From the NCBI GenBank assembly GCA_963773665.1, contig CAVZBZ010000001.1, positions 186,001-250,000 on the forward strand: a DNA stretch of 64,000 nucleotides. The letters are read 5' to 3'. The notes under the pieces were generated by a model. That model was not told the origin of the DNA. It saw nothing but the letters and a program-made list of their open reading frames with translations, and searched no databases. Position 1 is the first letter of the stretch. Each line of letters opens with the position of its first letter. Both the position numbers and the translations under genes were made by a program. Shown here one piece after another: positions 8,486 through 17,352 of the stretch. Origin of the DNA: DATJLY01 sp963773665. Lineage in GTDB: Bacteria; Pseudomonadota; Alphaproteobacteria; ATCC43930; CGMCC-115725.

Positions 8486-10163
8486 GGGATGATTCCTCCT
8501 CGGCGTCGCCCTTCACATCCTCCTCGCCGGTGCGGTAGGGCGATTCCGGCAGGACGTCGCTCGGGCGGCGCTTGGCCGCGGTCTCGATGCCGCTTTCCTC
8601 CCATGCGCCCGTGGTGGCGCGCCGCGCGTAGGTCGACCAGCGCTCGGACCAGTTGCCGAGCGAATAGCCGTGCCAGGGCGCGCGCGGCGACAAGCTTGGC
8701 AGGCCGAGCTCCTGCCATATCTTGCGCGCGTCCTCCATGTATTCGCGCGCGGGCAGCGCCAAGGGCGGCATCGGCCGCTTCAGGGTGGCGTCGATCAGCA
8801 TGACCGAGTCCTGGTGATTGGGACCGTACTGCGCGCCCTGCACGCCGCCGCCATAGGGCATGAGATGCACGTCCTCGAGCGGGTTGGAGCGATAGGCGAT
8901 CGACCAGAACACGGCGTCGGTGTTGGCCGGATCGATGTCCTCGCTGACGCCGATCACGACCTTGCCGCAGCGCGGCTGGAACGAGGATGCCGCCTTGAGG
9001 CCGCGCCACACCTCGGTGCGCGACGTGCCGGGCGCATACTGCACGAAGATGACGGGCCGCAGATTGCTCAAGGGCTCGTGCATGACGACGCGCCTGACGC
9101 CCGATATGCCGAGATGGTCCTTCAAATGCGCGAGGAACAAGGGCTCGTAGGCCACCTTCTTGATGACGCAGGATTCCGACGGCGTGACCTGGCTTATGAT
9201 CGACGAGAAGACCGGCTTCTTCTTCATCGTGATCGCGGTCACCTGCATCGGCATGTTGAAGGCCTCGAGTGCCACATAGCCGTTGCTTTCGCCGAACGGC
9301 GCCTCGGGCTCGAGCTGGCTCGTGTCGATCAATCCCTCGATCACGATCTCGGCGTTGGCCGGGACCTCGAGATCGATCGAGACCGCCTGCGCCATCGGAA
9401 TGGCCTGGCCGGCGAGCCCGCCGGCGATCGCGATCTCGTCCTCGTCGCGCGCGAGTTTCTGGGGCGAGGTGAAGACCACGACGGGGCCGCAGCCAAGGGC
9501 GATCGCGATCGGCATCTTCTCCTTGCGGGCGCGGTATTTGAGCCAGTGGAAATAGCCCCCGGCGCCGCCCCGCACCATGCGCACGGCAAGCCGGTCCGGC
9601 GCCTTCAGCGCGGCGCGGTACATGCCGACATTGCGCACGCCGGTATCGGGATCCTTGGTGATGCACATGGTCGCGGTGAGATAGGGCGCGCTGTCGAAGC
9701 CCGGCGTCGAGACCGGAACGGGGAGCCGCTTCAGCCCGCCGTCGGGGCCGCGCAGATCCTCGCCCTTCCACACCACCTCCTGGCAGCGCGCCGCATTGAC
9801 GCGCACCGGCGGGATCGGATGCGCGATGGCCTCGAGCCAGGCGGGGCCGATCTCGTCCACCTCGCGTCCCATGCCGAGCGCATAGATGCGCGGGCTCGCC
9901 GCGAGCGCGCCGACCGCGACCGGAATGTCGTAGCGCTTGCCCGTGGCATCGACGACGTTGGTGAAAAGGAACGCGCGGCGGTCGTCCTCGGCCAATCCGC
10001 CGACGAACTGCCAGCGCACCAGCGGATGCAGCTCGGTGTCCTTGTTCATCGGCCGGTCCACGCGCACCAGAAGCCCGGATGCTTCGAGTGCCGCCAGATG
10101 CTCCTGGAAATCGAGCGTGGGGCGGGTTGCTCCGGCGCCGAGCCGGCGCGTCGCTGCGTCCAT
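8358..10163 (-). CDS. UbiD-family (prenylated-FMN) decarboxylase
   Basis: About 601 aa as read. UbiD-family landmarks are NVGMYRAALKAPDRL, GGYFHWLKYRARKEKMPIAI and EAPFGESNGY (compare GPFGEHTGY), with the catalytic Glu-Arg-Glu region expected between them. The family performs reversible decarboxylation of aromatic or alpha,beta-unsaturated acids using prenylated FMN, which requires a UbiX partner not seen here. The ATG at 10163 is favoured by an upstream AGAGGG; an upstream in-frame start at 10199 is possible. About the last 43 residues are encoded inside the downstream MetE-like gene and are low-complexity and Pro/Arg-rich. The natural C-terminus is probably near 8486-8530, lost by mutation or sequencing error. 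Confidence 0.82.
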   Translation of the reverse strand: MDAATRRLGAGATRPTLDFQEHLAALEASGLLVRVDRPMNKDTELHPLVRWQFVGGLAEDDRRAFLFTNVVDATGKRYDIPVAVGALAASPRIYALGMGREVDEIGPAWLEAIAHPIPPVRVNAARCQEVVWKGEDLRGPDGGLKRLPVPVSTPGFDSAPYLTATMCITKDPDTGVRNVGMYRAALKAPDRLAVRMVRGGAGGYFHWLKYRARKEKMPIAIALGCGPVVVFTSPQKLARDEDEIAIAGGLAGQAIPMAQAVSIDLEVPANAEIVIEGLIDTSQLEPEAPFGESNGYVALEAFNMPMQVTAITMKKKPVFSSIISQVTPSESCVIKKVAYEPLFLAHLKDHLGISGVRRVVMHEPLSNLRPVIFVQYAPGTSRTEVWRGLKAASSFQPRCGKVVIGVSEDIDPANTDAVFWSIAYRSNPLEDVHLMPYGGGVQGAQYGPNHQDSVMLIDATLKRPMPPLALPAREYMEDARKIWQELGLPSLSPRAPWHGYSLGNWSERWSTYARRATTGAWEESGIETAAKRRPSDVLPESPYRTGEEDVKGDAEEESSLVDPAEHRPHPDDPHRQPAAPARSARPDEGEARGPALRPEAL

Positions 10164-10240
10164 GGGACCCTCTTCTTTTGACGCGCGATTGTTCCGCACG
10201 GGCGCGGGCTTGTCTACGATGCGGCTCGGAAGGAGCTGCC

Positions 10241-11243
10241 ATGACCATTCCCAACACCAAGACCATGAAGGCGGTAGTGATCGACAAGCCGGGCGGGCCG
10301 GAGGCGCTCAAGCTGATCGAGCGGCCGGTGCCGGAACCGGACCGGCACGAGGTTCTCGTCAAGGTGGCGGCGGCGGGGCTCAACGGCGCCGACATCGGGC
10401 AGAGGCTCGGCCGCTATCGCATGCCGCCGGGTGCCCCTGACGTTTTCGGGCTCGAGGCCGCGGGCGAGGTCGTGGCGCTGGGCGCCGGCGTCACGCACTG
10501 GCGCGTCGGCGACAAGGTGGCGGCGCTGCTCGTCGGCGGCGGCTATGCCGAATATGTCGCCGTGCCCGAGGTACAGTGCCTGCCGGCGCCGGCGAACCTG
10601 TCGCTCGTCGAGGCGGCGGCGCTGCCGGAATGCGCGATGACGGTGTGGAGCAACGTGTTCGAGCTGGGACGGCTGCAGCCCGGCGACCGGCTCTTGGTCC
10701 ATGGCGGCGCGAGCGGCATCGGCACGACCGCGATCCAGCTTGCCCGCGCATCGGCGCCATCGCCTATGCGACCGCCGGCACGCAAGGAGAAATGCCGGCG
10801 CTGCGAGAGCCTTGGCGCCAAGCGCGCGATCGACTACCGCAACGAGGATTTCGCCGCCGTGATCCGCGACGAGACGGGCGGCGAAGGCGTCGATGTCGTG
10901 CTCGACATGGTGGGCGGCGATTATCTGAACCGCGACCTGCGCATTCTGAGGCACGGCGGGCGGCTCGTCATGATCGCGTTCAAGCAGGGCAGCACGGTGC
11001 CGATCGACTGCACGCTGATCCAGGACCGCGAGGCGATCGTCACCGGCTCGCGCCTGCGGCCCCGCCCCATCGCCGAGAAGGGACGGCTTGCGGCGGCGGT
11101 GCGCAAGGCGGTGTGGCCGATGATCGAGGACGGCCGGTTCAAGCCGGTGATCGATTCGACATTTCCGCTCAGCCGACGTGCGCGCCGCGCACGAGCGGCT
11201 CGAAAGCGGCGCCCATGTCGGCAAGGTGATGCTGACGGTGTGA
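10241..11243 (+). pseudogene. NAD(P)H:quinone oxidoreductase (MDR family), interrupted by frameshifts
   Basis: The ATG at 10241 opens a zinc-independent medium-chain reductase (QOR type; KLIERPVPEPDRHEVLVKV, then GGASGIGTTAIQLA). The cofactor loop after QLAR is out of frame: IGAIAYATAGTQ is encoded in another frame at about 10750-10785 before the original frame resumes (EKCRRCESLGAKRAIDY). A further shift near 11174 separates FPL from the proper end ADVRAAHERLESGAHVGKV, which stops at 11243. Removing one base of CTCAGCC would restore the end. Three shifts in one gene mean either a decaying pseudogene or base-calling errors. The underlying family is clear. Confidence 0.72.
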
Positions 11244-11247
11244 GGGG

Positions 11248-11358
11248 CTACTCGTGCGCGACTCGGGCCTTCGCCTCGGCGCGGATGTCGTCGTCGATCA
11301 TGTCGCGCGAATCGAATGCGCGCGCCAACGCGCCGCCCTGCACGAGGAGCGATTCCAT
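11248..11358 (-). CDS. Possible small gene or gene remnant
   Basis: A short minus-strand frame reads MESLLVQGGALARAFD and continues DMIDDDIRAEAKARVAHE to a TAG at 11248. The frame stays open upstream to a TGA near 11424. The composition (regular acidic/basic helix pattern) looks more coding than the surrounding shadows. It ends 4 nt from the end of the quinone oxidoreductase gene. It may be the surviving 3' end of a larger, decayed gene. No family is recognised and no ribosome site is obvious. Confidence 0.25.
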   Translation of the reverse strand: MESLLVQGGALARAFDSRDMIDDDIRAEAKARVAHE

Positions 11359-11508
11359 CGCGGCGATGCGGCCGAGCGGGATCGGAAGCGCTGGCGGCGA
11401 GCGGCAACGCTCTCATGCCGCGAAACCTAAAGCGGTGGCGCCGCAAAGTCATGGACGGAAATATCGCGGCGGCCGACAATCGCGCGGGAAAGACCGAGCG
11501 AGGACACC

Positions 11509-12321
11509 ATGAGCGAGGGCGACCGCTACGCCTCCTACACCCGTCTCACCTTCGACCGGCCGCACGACAAGGTGCTGCGCGTCACCATGGCGAACGGGCG
11601 GATGAACACGACCGACGCCGCGATGCATGCCGAGCTTGCCGCGGTATGGCGCGACATCGATGGCGATCCCTCCGTCAACGCCGCGATCATCACCGGCGCG
11701 GGCAAAGTGTTCTCGGCGGGCGGCGACTTCGCCATGATCGAGCGCCAGATCGACGATTTCACGGCGCGCGCCCGCGGCTGGCGCGAGGCGCGCGACATCG
11801 TCTACAGCGTCATCAACTGCTCGAAGCCGGTGGTGAGCGCGATGCGCGGCGTCGCCGTCGGCGCGGGCCTCGTGTGCGGAATTCTGGCCGACGTGTCGAT
11901 CGCGACCAAGGACTGCCGCATCATCGACGGGCATACGCGATTGGGCGTCGCGGCCGGCGACCACGCGGCCATCATCTGGCCGCTCCTTTGCGGCATGGCG
12001 AAGGCGAAATACTACCTGCTGCTGTGCGAGCAGGTGCTGGGCGCGGAGGCCGAGCGCATCGGCCTCATCAGCCTCGCCGTCGAGGATTCGGAGCTCGACG
12101 CCCGCGCGGTCGAGATCGCGGGCCGCCTGGCCGCCGGCGCGCCGTCGGCGGTGCGCTGGACCAAGTACGCGCTCAACAACTGGCTGCGGCAAATGGGGCC
12201 GACCTTCGATGCCTCGCTCGCGCTCGAATTCATGGGCTTTTCCGGGCCCGAGGTGCAGGAGGGCCTCGCCTCGCACCGCGAAAAGCGCCCGCCCAAATTT
12301 CCGCCCGACGCGCCGGTGTGA
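11509..12321 (+). CDS. Enoyl-CoA hydratase/isomerase family protein
   Basis: 270 aa, standard crotonase length. Conserved segments are TGAGKVFSAGGDFAMIE (first oxyanion-hole region), KPVVSAMRGVAVGAGLVCGILADVSIA (second oxyanion hole) and GHTRLGVAAGDHAAIIWPLLCG, where the catalytic Glu positions would lie. In this last segment hydratase-type Glu is not obvious, so isomerase, hydrolase or other crotonase chemistry is possible. It fits beta-oxidation-like steps of a degradation pathway in this neighbourhood. It is convergent with the gene at 12322. Confidence 0.85.
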   Translation: MSEGDRYASYTRLTFDRPHDKVLRVTMANGRMNTTDAAMHAELAAVWRDIDGDPSVNAAIITGAGKVFSAGGDFAMIERQIDDFTARARGWREARDIVYSVINCSKPVVSAMRGVAVGAGLVCGILADVSIATKDCRIIDGHTRLGVAAGDHAAIIWPLLCGMAKAKYYLLLCEQVLGAEAERIGLISLAVEDSELDARAVEIAGRLAAGAPSAVRWTKYALNNWLRQMGPTFDASLALEFMGFSGPEVQEGLASHREKRPPKFPPDAPV

Positions 12322-13320
12322 TCAGTTCGCCTCGATCGTGCTGGCGGCGAAAATCTCCTCGAGCGTCATGAGGCGCAGGGTCAGGCCCTGCTCGTGCGAG
12401 TAGTGCGCCAGCGTCTCGAGCACCGTGCGGTTGGGCTTGACGCCGTGGCGGATGATCGGCTGCTCGATCGCGGGGCGCTGCTCGGGCGCGAGCACGCCGG
12501 TCTCGAAATAATATGACAGATGCTCCATGCGCTCGGCATTGGCGATGTCGTTGGCGCGGGCAAAGGCTTTCAGAATGTTGAGCGCGGCCCAGGGATTTTT
12601 TTCGGCCAACTCGCGCCGGATCACCATGCCGTGGTTGATCGGATAGAGGCCGGTCTTGCGGTAGAAGCGAAATCCCTCGGCCGCTGGATCGGGGAAAAGC
12701 GGCTTGATGTCCGGGTGGCGGCGCAGATCGGCCGAGCTGCGGTCGATCAGGTTGACGCCCGCCCCGACATAGTGGACCGCCGCCTGCAGCTCGCCCGAAA
12801 TCATCATCGAGCCGATGCTCTTCTCGGACGGGATGTAGTGCAGCGTGACACCCGGCGGCGGCTTGAAGCCGGTCGCGCCGCCATGCGACATCGCCGGCTG
12901 CCGCTCCATCCAGAACTCCATGTCCTGCGCCTTGACGGCGAACTCGTGCTGCAGCACGCCGCGCGTCCACAGCGCCGCGGTCTGCTGGTATTCCGGCACG
13001 CCGACACGCTTGCCCTTCAGATCGGCGGGGGTTTCGATGCGCGCGTCGCGCCGCACCAGGATCCCGGTATGGAAGAAGCGGCGCGTGGTGAAGACCGGGA
13101 TGCCGACCCAGCGCTCGTCGCCCTTGCTCTTCGCCATCAGGAGCGAGGAGACCGACATCTCCGACACGTCGAACTCGGCGAAATGGAGCTGGCGCCAGAA
13201 CATCTCCGAGGGATGCAGCACGGTCGGCACGAGATCGATCGCATCGACCTTGACGCGCCCGTCGAGCACCGGCCACGTGCGCGGATTGTTGGTGAGCGCA
13301 ATGCTGAGCTCGAGCTTCAT
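12322..13320 (-). CDS. 4,5-dihydroxyphthalate decarboxylase-like / substrate-binding-fold protein
   Basis: 332 aa. The N-terminus MKLELSIALTNNPRTWPVLD has no signal peptide, so despite its periplasmic-binding-protein fold (ADLKGKRVGVPEYQQTAALWTRG) the protein should be cytosolic. This length and start are typical of the PhtD-like group annotated as 4,5-dihydroxyphthalate decarboxylase. True decarboxylase activity in most members is unproven. Its placement beside UbiD-type and Mo-hydroxylase genes supports a role in aromatic acid breakdown. It is transcribed divergently from the binding protein at 13397. Confidence 0.65.
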   Translation of the reverse strand: MKLELSIALTNNPRTWPVLDGRVKVDAIDLVPTVLHPSEMFWRQLHFAEFDVSEMSVSSLLMAKSKGDERWVGIPVFTTRRFFHTGILVRRDARIETPADLKGKRVGVPEYQQTAALWTRGVLQHEFAVKAQDMEFWMERQPAMSHGGATGFKPPPGVTLHYIPSEKSIGSMMISGELQAAVHYVGAGVNLIDRSSADLRRHPDIKPLFPDPAAEGFRFYRKTGLYPINHGMVIRRELAEKNPWAALNILKAFARANDIANAERMEHLSYYFETGVLAPEQRPAIEQPIIRHGVKPNRTVLETLAHYSHEQGLTLRLMTLEEIFAASTIEAN

Positions 13321-13396
13321 GTCCGGTCCTCCCTTGCCAAGCGCGGCCGGGCGGATTTAAGTCGAAGGCGCCGCCCTCCGCAACGGACAGGTCACC

Positions 13397-14401
13397 ATGA
13401 AGCCCTTCGTCCACCTGGTTCTCGCGCTGTCGCTGGCCTGCCCCGCCGCCGCAAGCGCCGCCGAGCCGATCAAAATCGGCGTCGTGAAGACGCTTGCGGT
13501 CGGACCCATCTTCGTCGCCAAGGAGAAGGGATATTTCGCGGCCGAAGGGCTCGATGCCGAGATCGTCTATATCGATGCGGCGCAGCCGATCGCGATCGCG
13601 GCCGCTTCGGGCGCCATCGATTTCGGCATCACCGGGCTTTCGGCGGCGTTCTATACGCTCGCGGGCCAGGGCGTGCTGCGCATGATCGCCGCCGGCAACC
13701 GCGAGATGCCGGGCTTCAAGAACGCCGGCTATGTCGCCTCGAACCGCGCGTGGGACGCGGGCCTCAAGACGATCAAGGACCTCGCCGGCCATTCCGTCGG
13801 CGTAACGCAAAGGGGCGCCATGCTCGACTATGACCTGGCGCTCGCGCTCGAGCGGTTCGGCATCGATCCGAAGACGGTGCGCGTGCTGCCGCTCCAGTCG
13901 AACACCACGCTTACCTCGGCGATCGCCGGCGGACAGGCCGATGCGGGCGTGCTGCCGGTGACGCCGGCGATGGTGATGCTGGGCAAGAGCGAGGCGAAGC
14001 TCCTCGGCTGGGTCGGCGACATGGCGCCCTATGGCCAGGCGAACGCCGCCTTCACCGCGACCAAAACCGCAAACGACCGCCGCGCAACGGTCGAGCATTT
14101 CCTTGCCGCCTACAAGAAGGGCGCGCGCGACTACCACGACGCGTTCGCCGACCCGAAGGAAGTGCGGCGCGACGGGCCGGGCGCGCCCGAAATCCTCGCG
14201 ATCCTCGCCAAATACACCGGCCAGCGCGAAGAGCAGATCAGTCAGGCGATCCCGTGGGTCGATGCCGAGGTGCGGATCGACGAAGGCGACATCCGCCACC
14301 AGATCGAATGGTTCCGCGCGCAGGGCCTCTTGAAGGGCGAGGTCAACGAAGCGGAACTGATCGACGCGCGCTACGCCGTGGCGCTGCCGCAGAAGCAATG
14401 A
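13397..14401 (+). CDS. ABC transporter substrate-binding protein (NitT/TauT/SsuA-like), exported
   Basis: 334 aa. A signal peptide is visible at residues 1-24 (hydrophobic stretch ending AAASAAEP). The mature start IKIGVVKTLAVGPIFVAKEKGYFAAEGLDAEIVY is typical of the SsuA/THI5-like family, which binds small organic anions, sulfonates or pyrimidine precursors. No permease or ATPase gene lies next to it, so it must work with components encoded elsewhere. It is divergent from the PhtD-like gene and may deliver that pathway's substrate. Confidence 0.8.
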   Translation: MKPFVHLVLALSLACPAAASAAEPIKIGVVKTLAVGPIFVAKEKGYFAAEGLDAEIVYIDAAQPIAIAAASGAIDFGITGLSAAFYTLAGQGVLRMIAAGNREMPGFKNAGYVASNRAWDAGLKTIKDLAGHSVGVTQRGAMLDYDLALALERFGIDPKTVRVLPLQSNTTLTSAIAGGQADAGVLPVTPAMVMLGKSEAKLLGWVGDMAPYGQANAAFTATKTANDRRATVEHFLAAYKKGARDYHDAFADPKEVRRDGPGAPEILAILAKYTGQREEQISQAIPWVDAEVRIDEGDIRHQIEWFRAQGLLKGEVNEAELIDARYAVALPQKQ

Positions 14402-14415
14402 TTTGAGATTTCCAG

Positions 14416-14452
14416 AAATATCGTTGACAGGGCCGGCGCCCGGCGATATTTT
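14416..14452 (+). promoter_or_regulatory. Promoter and candidate ArsR operator of the ars operon
   Basis: TTGACA at 14424-14429, a 17-bp spacer and TATTTT at 14447-14452 form a good sigma-70-type promoter 16 nt before arsR. An 8-bp inverted repeat, AAATATCG at 14416-14423 and CGATATTT at 14444-14451, straddles the -35 and -10 elements. That is where an ArsR-type repressor would block RNA polymerase. Confidence 0.6.
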
Positions 14453-14467
14453 GATGTTTATCGAACC

Positions 14468-14848
14468 ATGGACGAGAAAAGCGCCACCGCCGCCTTGGGA
14501 GCCCTCGCGCAGGAGACGCGCCTCAGGGCCTTCCGGCTCCTGGTCGAGGCCGGTCCCGCGGGCATGCCGGCGGGCGCCATCGCGGAGGCGCTCGCAGTGC
14601 CGCCGCCGACGCTCTCGTTCCACCTTGCCCAGCTCATGCATGCCGGATTGATCGAGCAGCGGCGCGACAGCCGTTCGCTCATCTACTCCGCCGGGTTTCC
14701 CGCGATGAACGCGCTGGTCGCGTACCTGACGGAAAACTGCTGCGGCGGCGCCGCGAGCTGCGGCCCGGTCTGCGAGCCGACGCCTGCCACCTCGCGCAAG
14801 GGAGCGCAACGCCATGAAGCGGTTTCACGTTCACGTCGCCGTGCATGA
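14468..14848 (+). CDS. arsR: ArsR/SmtB-family metalloid-responsive repressor
   Basis: 126 aa. A winged helix-turn-helix (LGALAQETRLRAFRLLVEAG, then IAEALAVPPPTLSFHLAQL) is typical of ArsR proteins that silence arsenic genes and release DNA when As(III) binds. The C-terminal cysteines ENCCGG, SCGP and VCEP form a plausible As(III) site of the C-terminal type rather than the ELCVCDL site. The ATG at 14468 lies just after the promoter. The 3' end overlaps arsI by 35 nt, which fits a compact operon. Confidence 0.88.
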   Translation: MDEKSATAALGALAQETRLRAFRLLVEAGPAGMPAGAIAEALAVPPPTLSFHLAQLMHAGLIEQRRDSRSLIYSAGFPAMNALVAYLTENCCGGAASCGPVCEPTPATSRKGAQRHEAVSRSRRRA

Positions 14849-15311
14849 CCTCGCCCAGTCGGTGCGGTTCTATTCCACCCTGTTCGCGCACGAGCCCACG
14901 GTGCTGAAGCCCGATTACGCGAAGTGGATGCTCGACGATCCGCACGTGAACTTCGCCATCTCGAGCCATCCCGGAAAAACCGGGATTCAGCATCTCGGCA
15001 TCCAGGTCGAGGATGAAGCCGAGCTCGCCGAAATCTACGGCCGGCTCGAGCGCGCCGAGCGCCCCGTCCTCGAGGAGAAAGCCACCACCTGCTGCTATGC
15101 GCAGTCCGACAAGCAGTGGATCGCGGACCCGCAGGACATCGCCTGGGAGACATTCCTGACGCACGGCGAGGCGACCGTCTATGGCCGCACCGGCGCGGTC
15201 GAGCGCTTGGACGAAGTGGCGTCGAAGGAGACCTGCTGCGGACCGAGCCTCGCCGAGATCGCTGCAGCGGAGACGCCGCAATCCGCCTGCGGATGCGGCG
15301 TCAAGTCCTAG
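14814..15311 (+). CDS. arsI: ArsI organoarsenical C-As lyase (CadI-type glyoxalase-fold protein)
   Basis: 165 aa, vicinal-oxygen-chelate fold. ArsI is an Fe(II)-dependent dioxygenase that cleaves the C-As bond of methylarsenite. Expected residues are visible: His near 5, His 60 (GIQHLGIQ), Glu 112 (AWETFLTHG) and the paired Cys 93-94 in TTCCYAQSDKQW, the organoarsenical-binding site. The C-terminus is Cys-rich (KETCCGPS; ACGCGVKS). It starts inside arsR and lies 9 nt before arsC. Without arsM nearby, the substrate may be environmental methylarsenicals. Confidence 0.85.
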   Translation: MKRFHVHVAVHDLAQSVRFYSTLFAHEPTVLKPDYAKWMLDDPHVNFAISSHPGKTGIQHLGIQVEDEAELAEIYGRLERAERPVLEEKATTCCYAQSDKQWIADPQDIAWETFLTHGEATVYGRTGAVERLDEVASKETCCGPSLAEIAAAETPQSACGCGVKS

Positions 15312-15320
15312 GAGCGCGCC

Positions 15321-15842
15321 GTGGCCGGACCCTACAACGTGCTGTTTCTCTGCACCGGCAATTCCGCGCGGAGCATCCTGGCGGAAGTCCTGCTCAACCA
15401 TTGGGGACGAGGGCGCTTCCGGGCCTTCAGCGCCGGCAGTTATCCGAAGGGCGCGGTGCATCCCATGGCGATCGAGTTGCTTCGCGCGCTGAAGCTGCCG
15501 ACCGACGGGCTGCGCTCGAAGAGCTGGAACGAGTTCGCGCGGCCGGATGCGCCGCGCATGGATTTCGTCTTCACGGTGTGCGATCAGGCCGCGGGCGAAG
15601 TCTGCCCGGTGTGGCCCGGCAACCCGGTGACCGCGCATTGGGGCGTACCCGATCCGGCCGCCGTGACGGGAACCGAGGTGGAACAGATGGCGGCGTTCCG
15701 CGTCGCCTTTCACCAGCTCAGCGCGCGGATCAGGCTGTTTCTGGCGCTTCCGGTGGAAAAACTCGACCGGCTTGCGCTGAAGCGCGAAGCCGACCGGATC
15801 GGACGGCTTCGCCCCGACAGCGCCGAAGACGCAGCCTCCTAG
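15321..15842 (+). CDS. arsC: Arsenate reductase, low-molecular-weight phosphatase type
   Basis: 173 aa. The catalytic P-loop C-x5-R is CTGNSAR at residues 11-17. Further redox Cys lie in TVCDQAAGEVCPVWPG (about 87 and 95). This pattern fits the thioredoxin- or glutaredoxin-coupled ArsC family related to LMW-PTPase, which converts As(V) to As(III). The start is GTG at 15321, preceded by TAGGAG. About 30 extra residues follow the usual end (VEKLDRLALKREADRIGRL). It is third in the ars operon, 13 nt before the channel gene. Confidence 0.9.
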   Translation: MAGPYNVLFLCTGNSARSILAEVLLNHWGRGRFRAFSAGSYPKGAVHPMAIELLRALKLPTDGLRSKSWNEFARPDAPRMDFVFTVCDQAAGEVCPVWPGNPVTAHWGVPDPAAVTGTEVEQMAAFRVAFHQLSARIRLFLALPVEKLDRLALKREADRIGRLRPDSAEDAAS

Positions 15843-15855
15843 CAAGCCGCGCACG

Positions 15856-16521
15856 ATGCACCTGTCGATCGGCAGCAGGGCCGCGGCCGAAGCCCTGGGA
15901 ACCGCATTCCTGCTCGCAGCGGTCGTGGGCTCGGGCATCATGGGCGAACGGCTTTCCGGCGGAAATGTCGCGCTGGCGCTCCTCGCCAATGCGATCGCCA
16001 CCGGCGCCGCGCTCTTTGCTCTCATCACCGCGTTCGCGCCGTGGTCCGGCGCGCATTTCAACCCGGTCGTGACGCTCGCGCTGGCGGCGGACGGGGCACT
16101 GCGCTGGCGCGACGTGCCGCCTTATGTCGCCGCCCAGCTCGCCGGCGCGGTGCTCGGCGTGTGGGCGGCCCATGCGATGTTCGACCTTCCGATCCTCGAG
16201 ACATCCACGAAACTGCGCGGCGGCATCGGCCAAATGTTCGGCGAATTCGTCGCCACGTTCGGCCTCCTGGTCGTCATCGAGAGCGGACGCCGGCACGCGC
16301 GCGACCGGATCGCCATTTCGGTCGCGGCCTACATTACGGCGGCGTACTGGTTCACGTCCTCGACATCCTTCGCCAATCCGGCGGTGACGATCGCGCGCGC
16401 GCTCACCGACACGTTCGCCGGGATCGAACCGGGGAATGTCGCGGGCTTCATCCTCGCGCAGCTGTTCGGCGGCGCCACAGCCGCGCTCCTGTGCCGGCGG
16501 TGGCAAGCCGCCGGCACCTGA
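15856..16521 (+). CDS. aqpS: Aquaglyceroporin-family channel, AqpS-like (arsenite exit)
   Basis: 221 aa, about six membrane segments. The two pore motifs are FNPVVTLA (NPV in place of NPA, Asn 69) and FANPAVTIAR (Asn 174). In rhizobia an aquaglyceroporin replaces the ArsB/ACR3 pump: arsenate entering through phosphate uptake is reduced by ArsC and arsenite leaves downhill through AqpS. The placement directly after arsC and the absence of any arsB or ACR3 gene support that role here. The altered first NPA motif is also found in other ars-linked channels, as far as I recall. Confidence 0.83.
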   Translation: MHLSIGSRAAAEALGTAFLLAAVVGSGIMGERLSGGNVALALLANAIATGAALFALITAFAPWSGAHFNPVVTLALAADGALRWRDVPPYVAAQLAGAVLGVWAAHAMFDLPILETSTKLRGGIGQMFGEFVATFGLLVVIESGRRHARDRIAISVAAYITAAYWFTSSTSFANPAVTIARALTDTFAGIEPGNVAGFILAQLFGGATAALLCRRWQAAGT

Positions 16522-16541
16522 GAACCCGGTTCTGCCGCCGA

Positions 16542-17339
16542 TCAGCCGGCGAGAAATTTCTGGACGAGCGCGGCCACGCGCTCGCCTTGTTCGAGATGCG
16601 GCAGGTGGCCGGCGCGGTCGATCAGCTCGGACCGCGCGCCCGCGATGCGCGATGCGAATTCGCCGGCATAGACCGGAGCGGCGATGCCGTCCTCCTTGCC
16701 CCAGACGACGAGCGTCGGAGCGGCGATGCGGTGGATGCGGTGCTTCAGCCCCTTGTCGGGAATGGGCCAGATGTATTTGCCGGTGCAGGCCTGCGCCCAG
16801 ATGAAGGCGACGAGCGATGCGACGCGCGCGTCCTTGTCCTCGGGCTGCGCGAAGAAGCGCTTTGCCGCATCTCCCGCGGGATCGGCAAAGAGCGCCTTCG
16901 CGCGCGCAGCCTCGGGCATGATCATCCAGTTCTGCACCGGATGGTCGTCGCGCCACAATCCCACCGGATCGATCAGCACGAGCTTTCGCACGCGCGGACG
17001 CGCGTTGGCGGCAATCTCGGCCGCGACCATTCCTCCGAACGAATGGCCAGCGACGGCGGCCGTCTCGAGGCCCAAGCCGTCCATCAGCTCGCCGTAATAG
17101 ACGACGAGGTCCCAGAGCGTGTCGATCGAATGCGCGGCATTGGGATTGCCGCTCGACGTGCCCGGATGCTTCGGCGCATAGACCGTATTCGAGGATGCGA
17201 GGCGCGCGATGAAGGCGCGGTCGGGCGCCAGCCCCCACGGCCCGTGCAGATAGAGAAGCGGCGGGCCGCTGCCGCTTATTTCCACCTCGGTTTCGACCTT
17301 GCCCTGCCAGAGCGTGAGCCGGCGTTCCGCGACATCCAT
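16542..17339 (-). CDS. Alpha/beta hydrolase
   Basis: 265 aa. The nucleophile elbow is GHSFGG, the oxyanion region LYLHGPWG is near the N-terminus, and the C-terminal DRAGHLPHLEQGE supplies the catalytic His. VVWGKEDGI carries the likely acid. There is no signal peptide. It is 13 nt downstream of the luciferase-like monooxygenase gene, almost certainly cotranscribed, as often seen when a flavin monooxygenase and a hydrolase open and cleave a ring or ester. The substrate is unknown. Confidence 0.82.
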   Translation of the reverse strand: MDVAERRLTLWQGKVETEVEISGSGPPLLYLHGPWGLAPDRAFIARLASSNTVYAPKHPGTSSGNPNAAHSIDTLWDLVVYYGELMDGLGLETAAVAGHSFGGMVAAEIAANARPRVRKLVLIDPVGLWRDDHPVQNWMIMPEAARAKALFADPAGDAAKRFFAQPEDKDARVASLVAFIWAQACTGKYIWPIPDKGLKHRIHRIAAPTLVVWGKEDGIAAPVYAGEFASRIAGARSELIDRAGHLPHLEQGERVAALVQKFLAG

Positions 17340-17352
17340 CGCCGCCCCCGCC

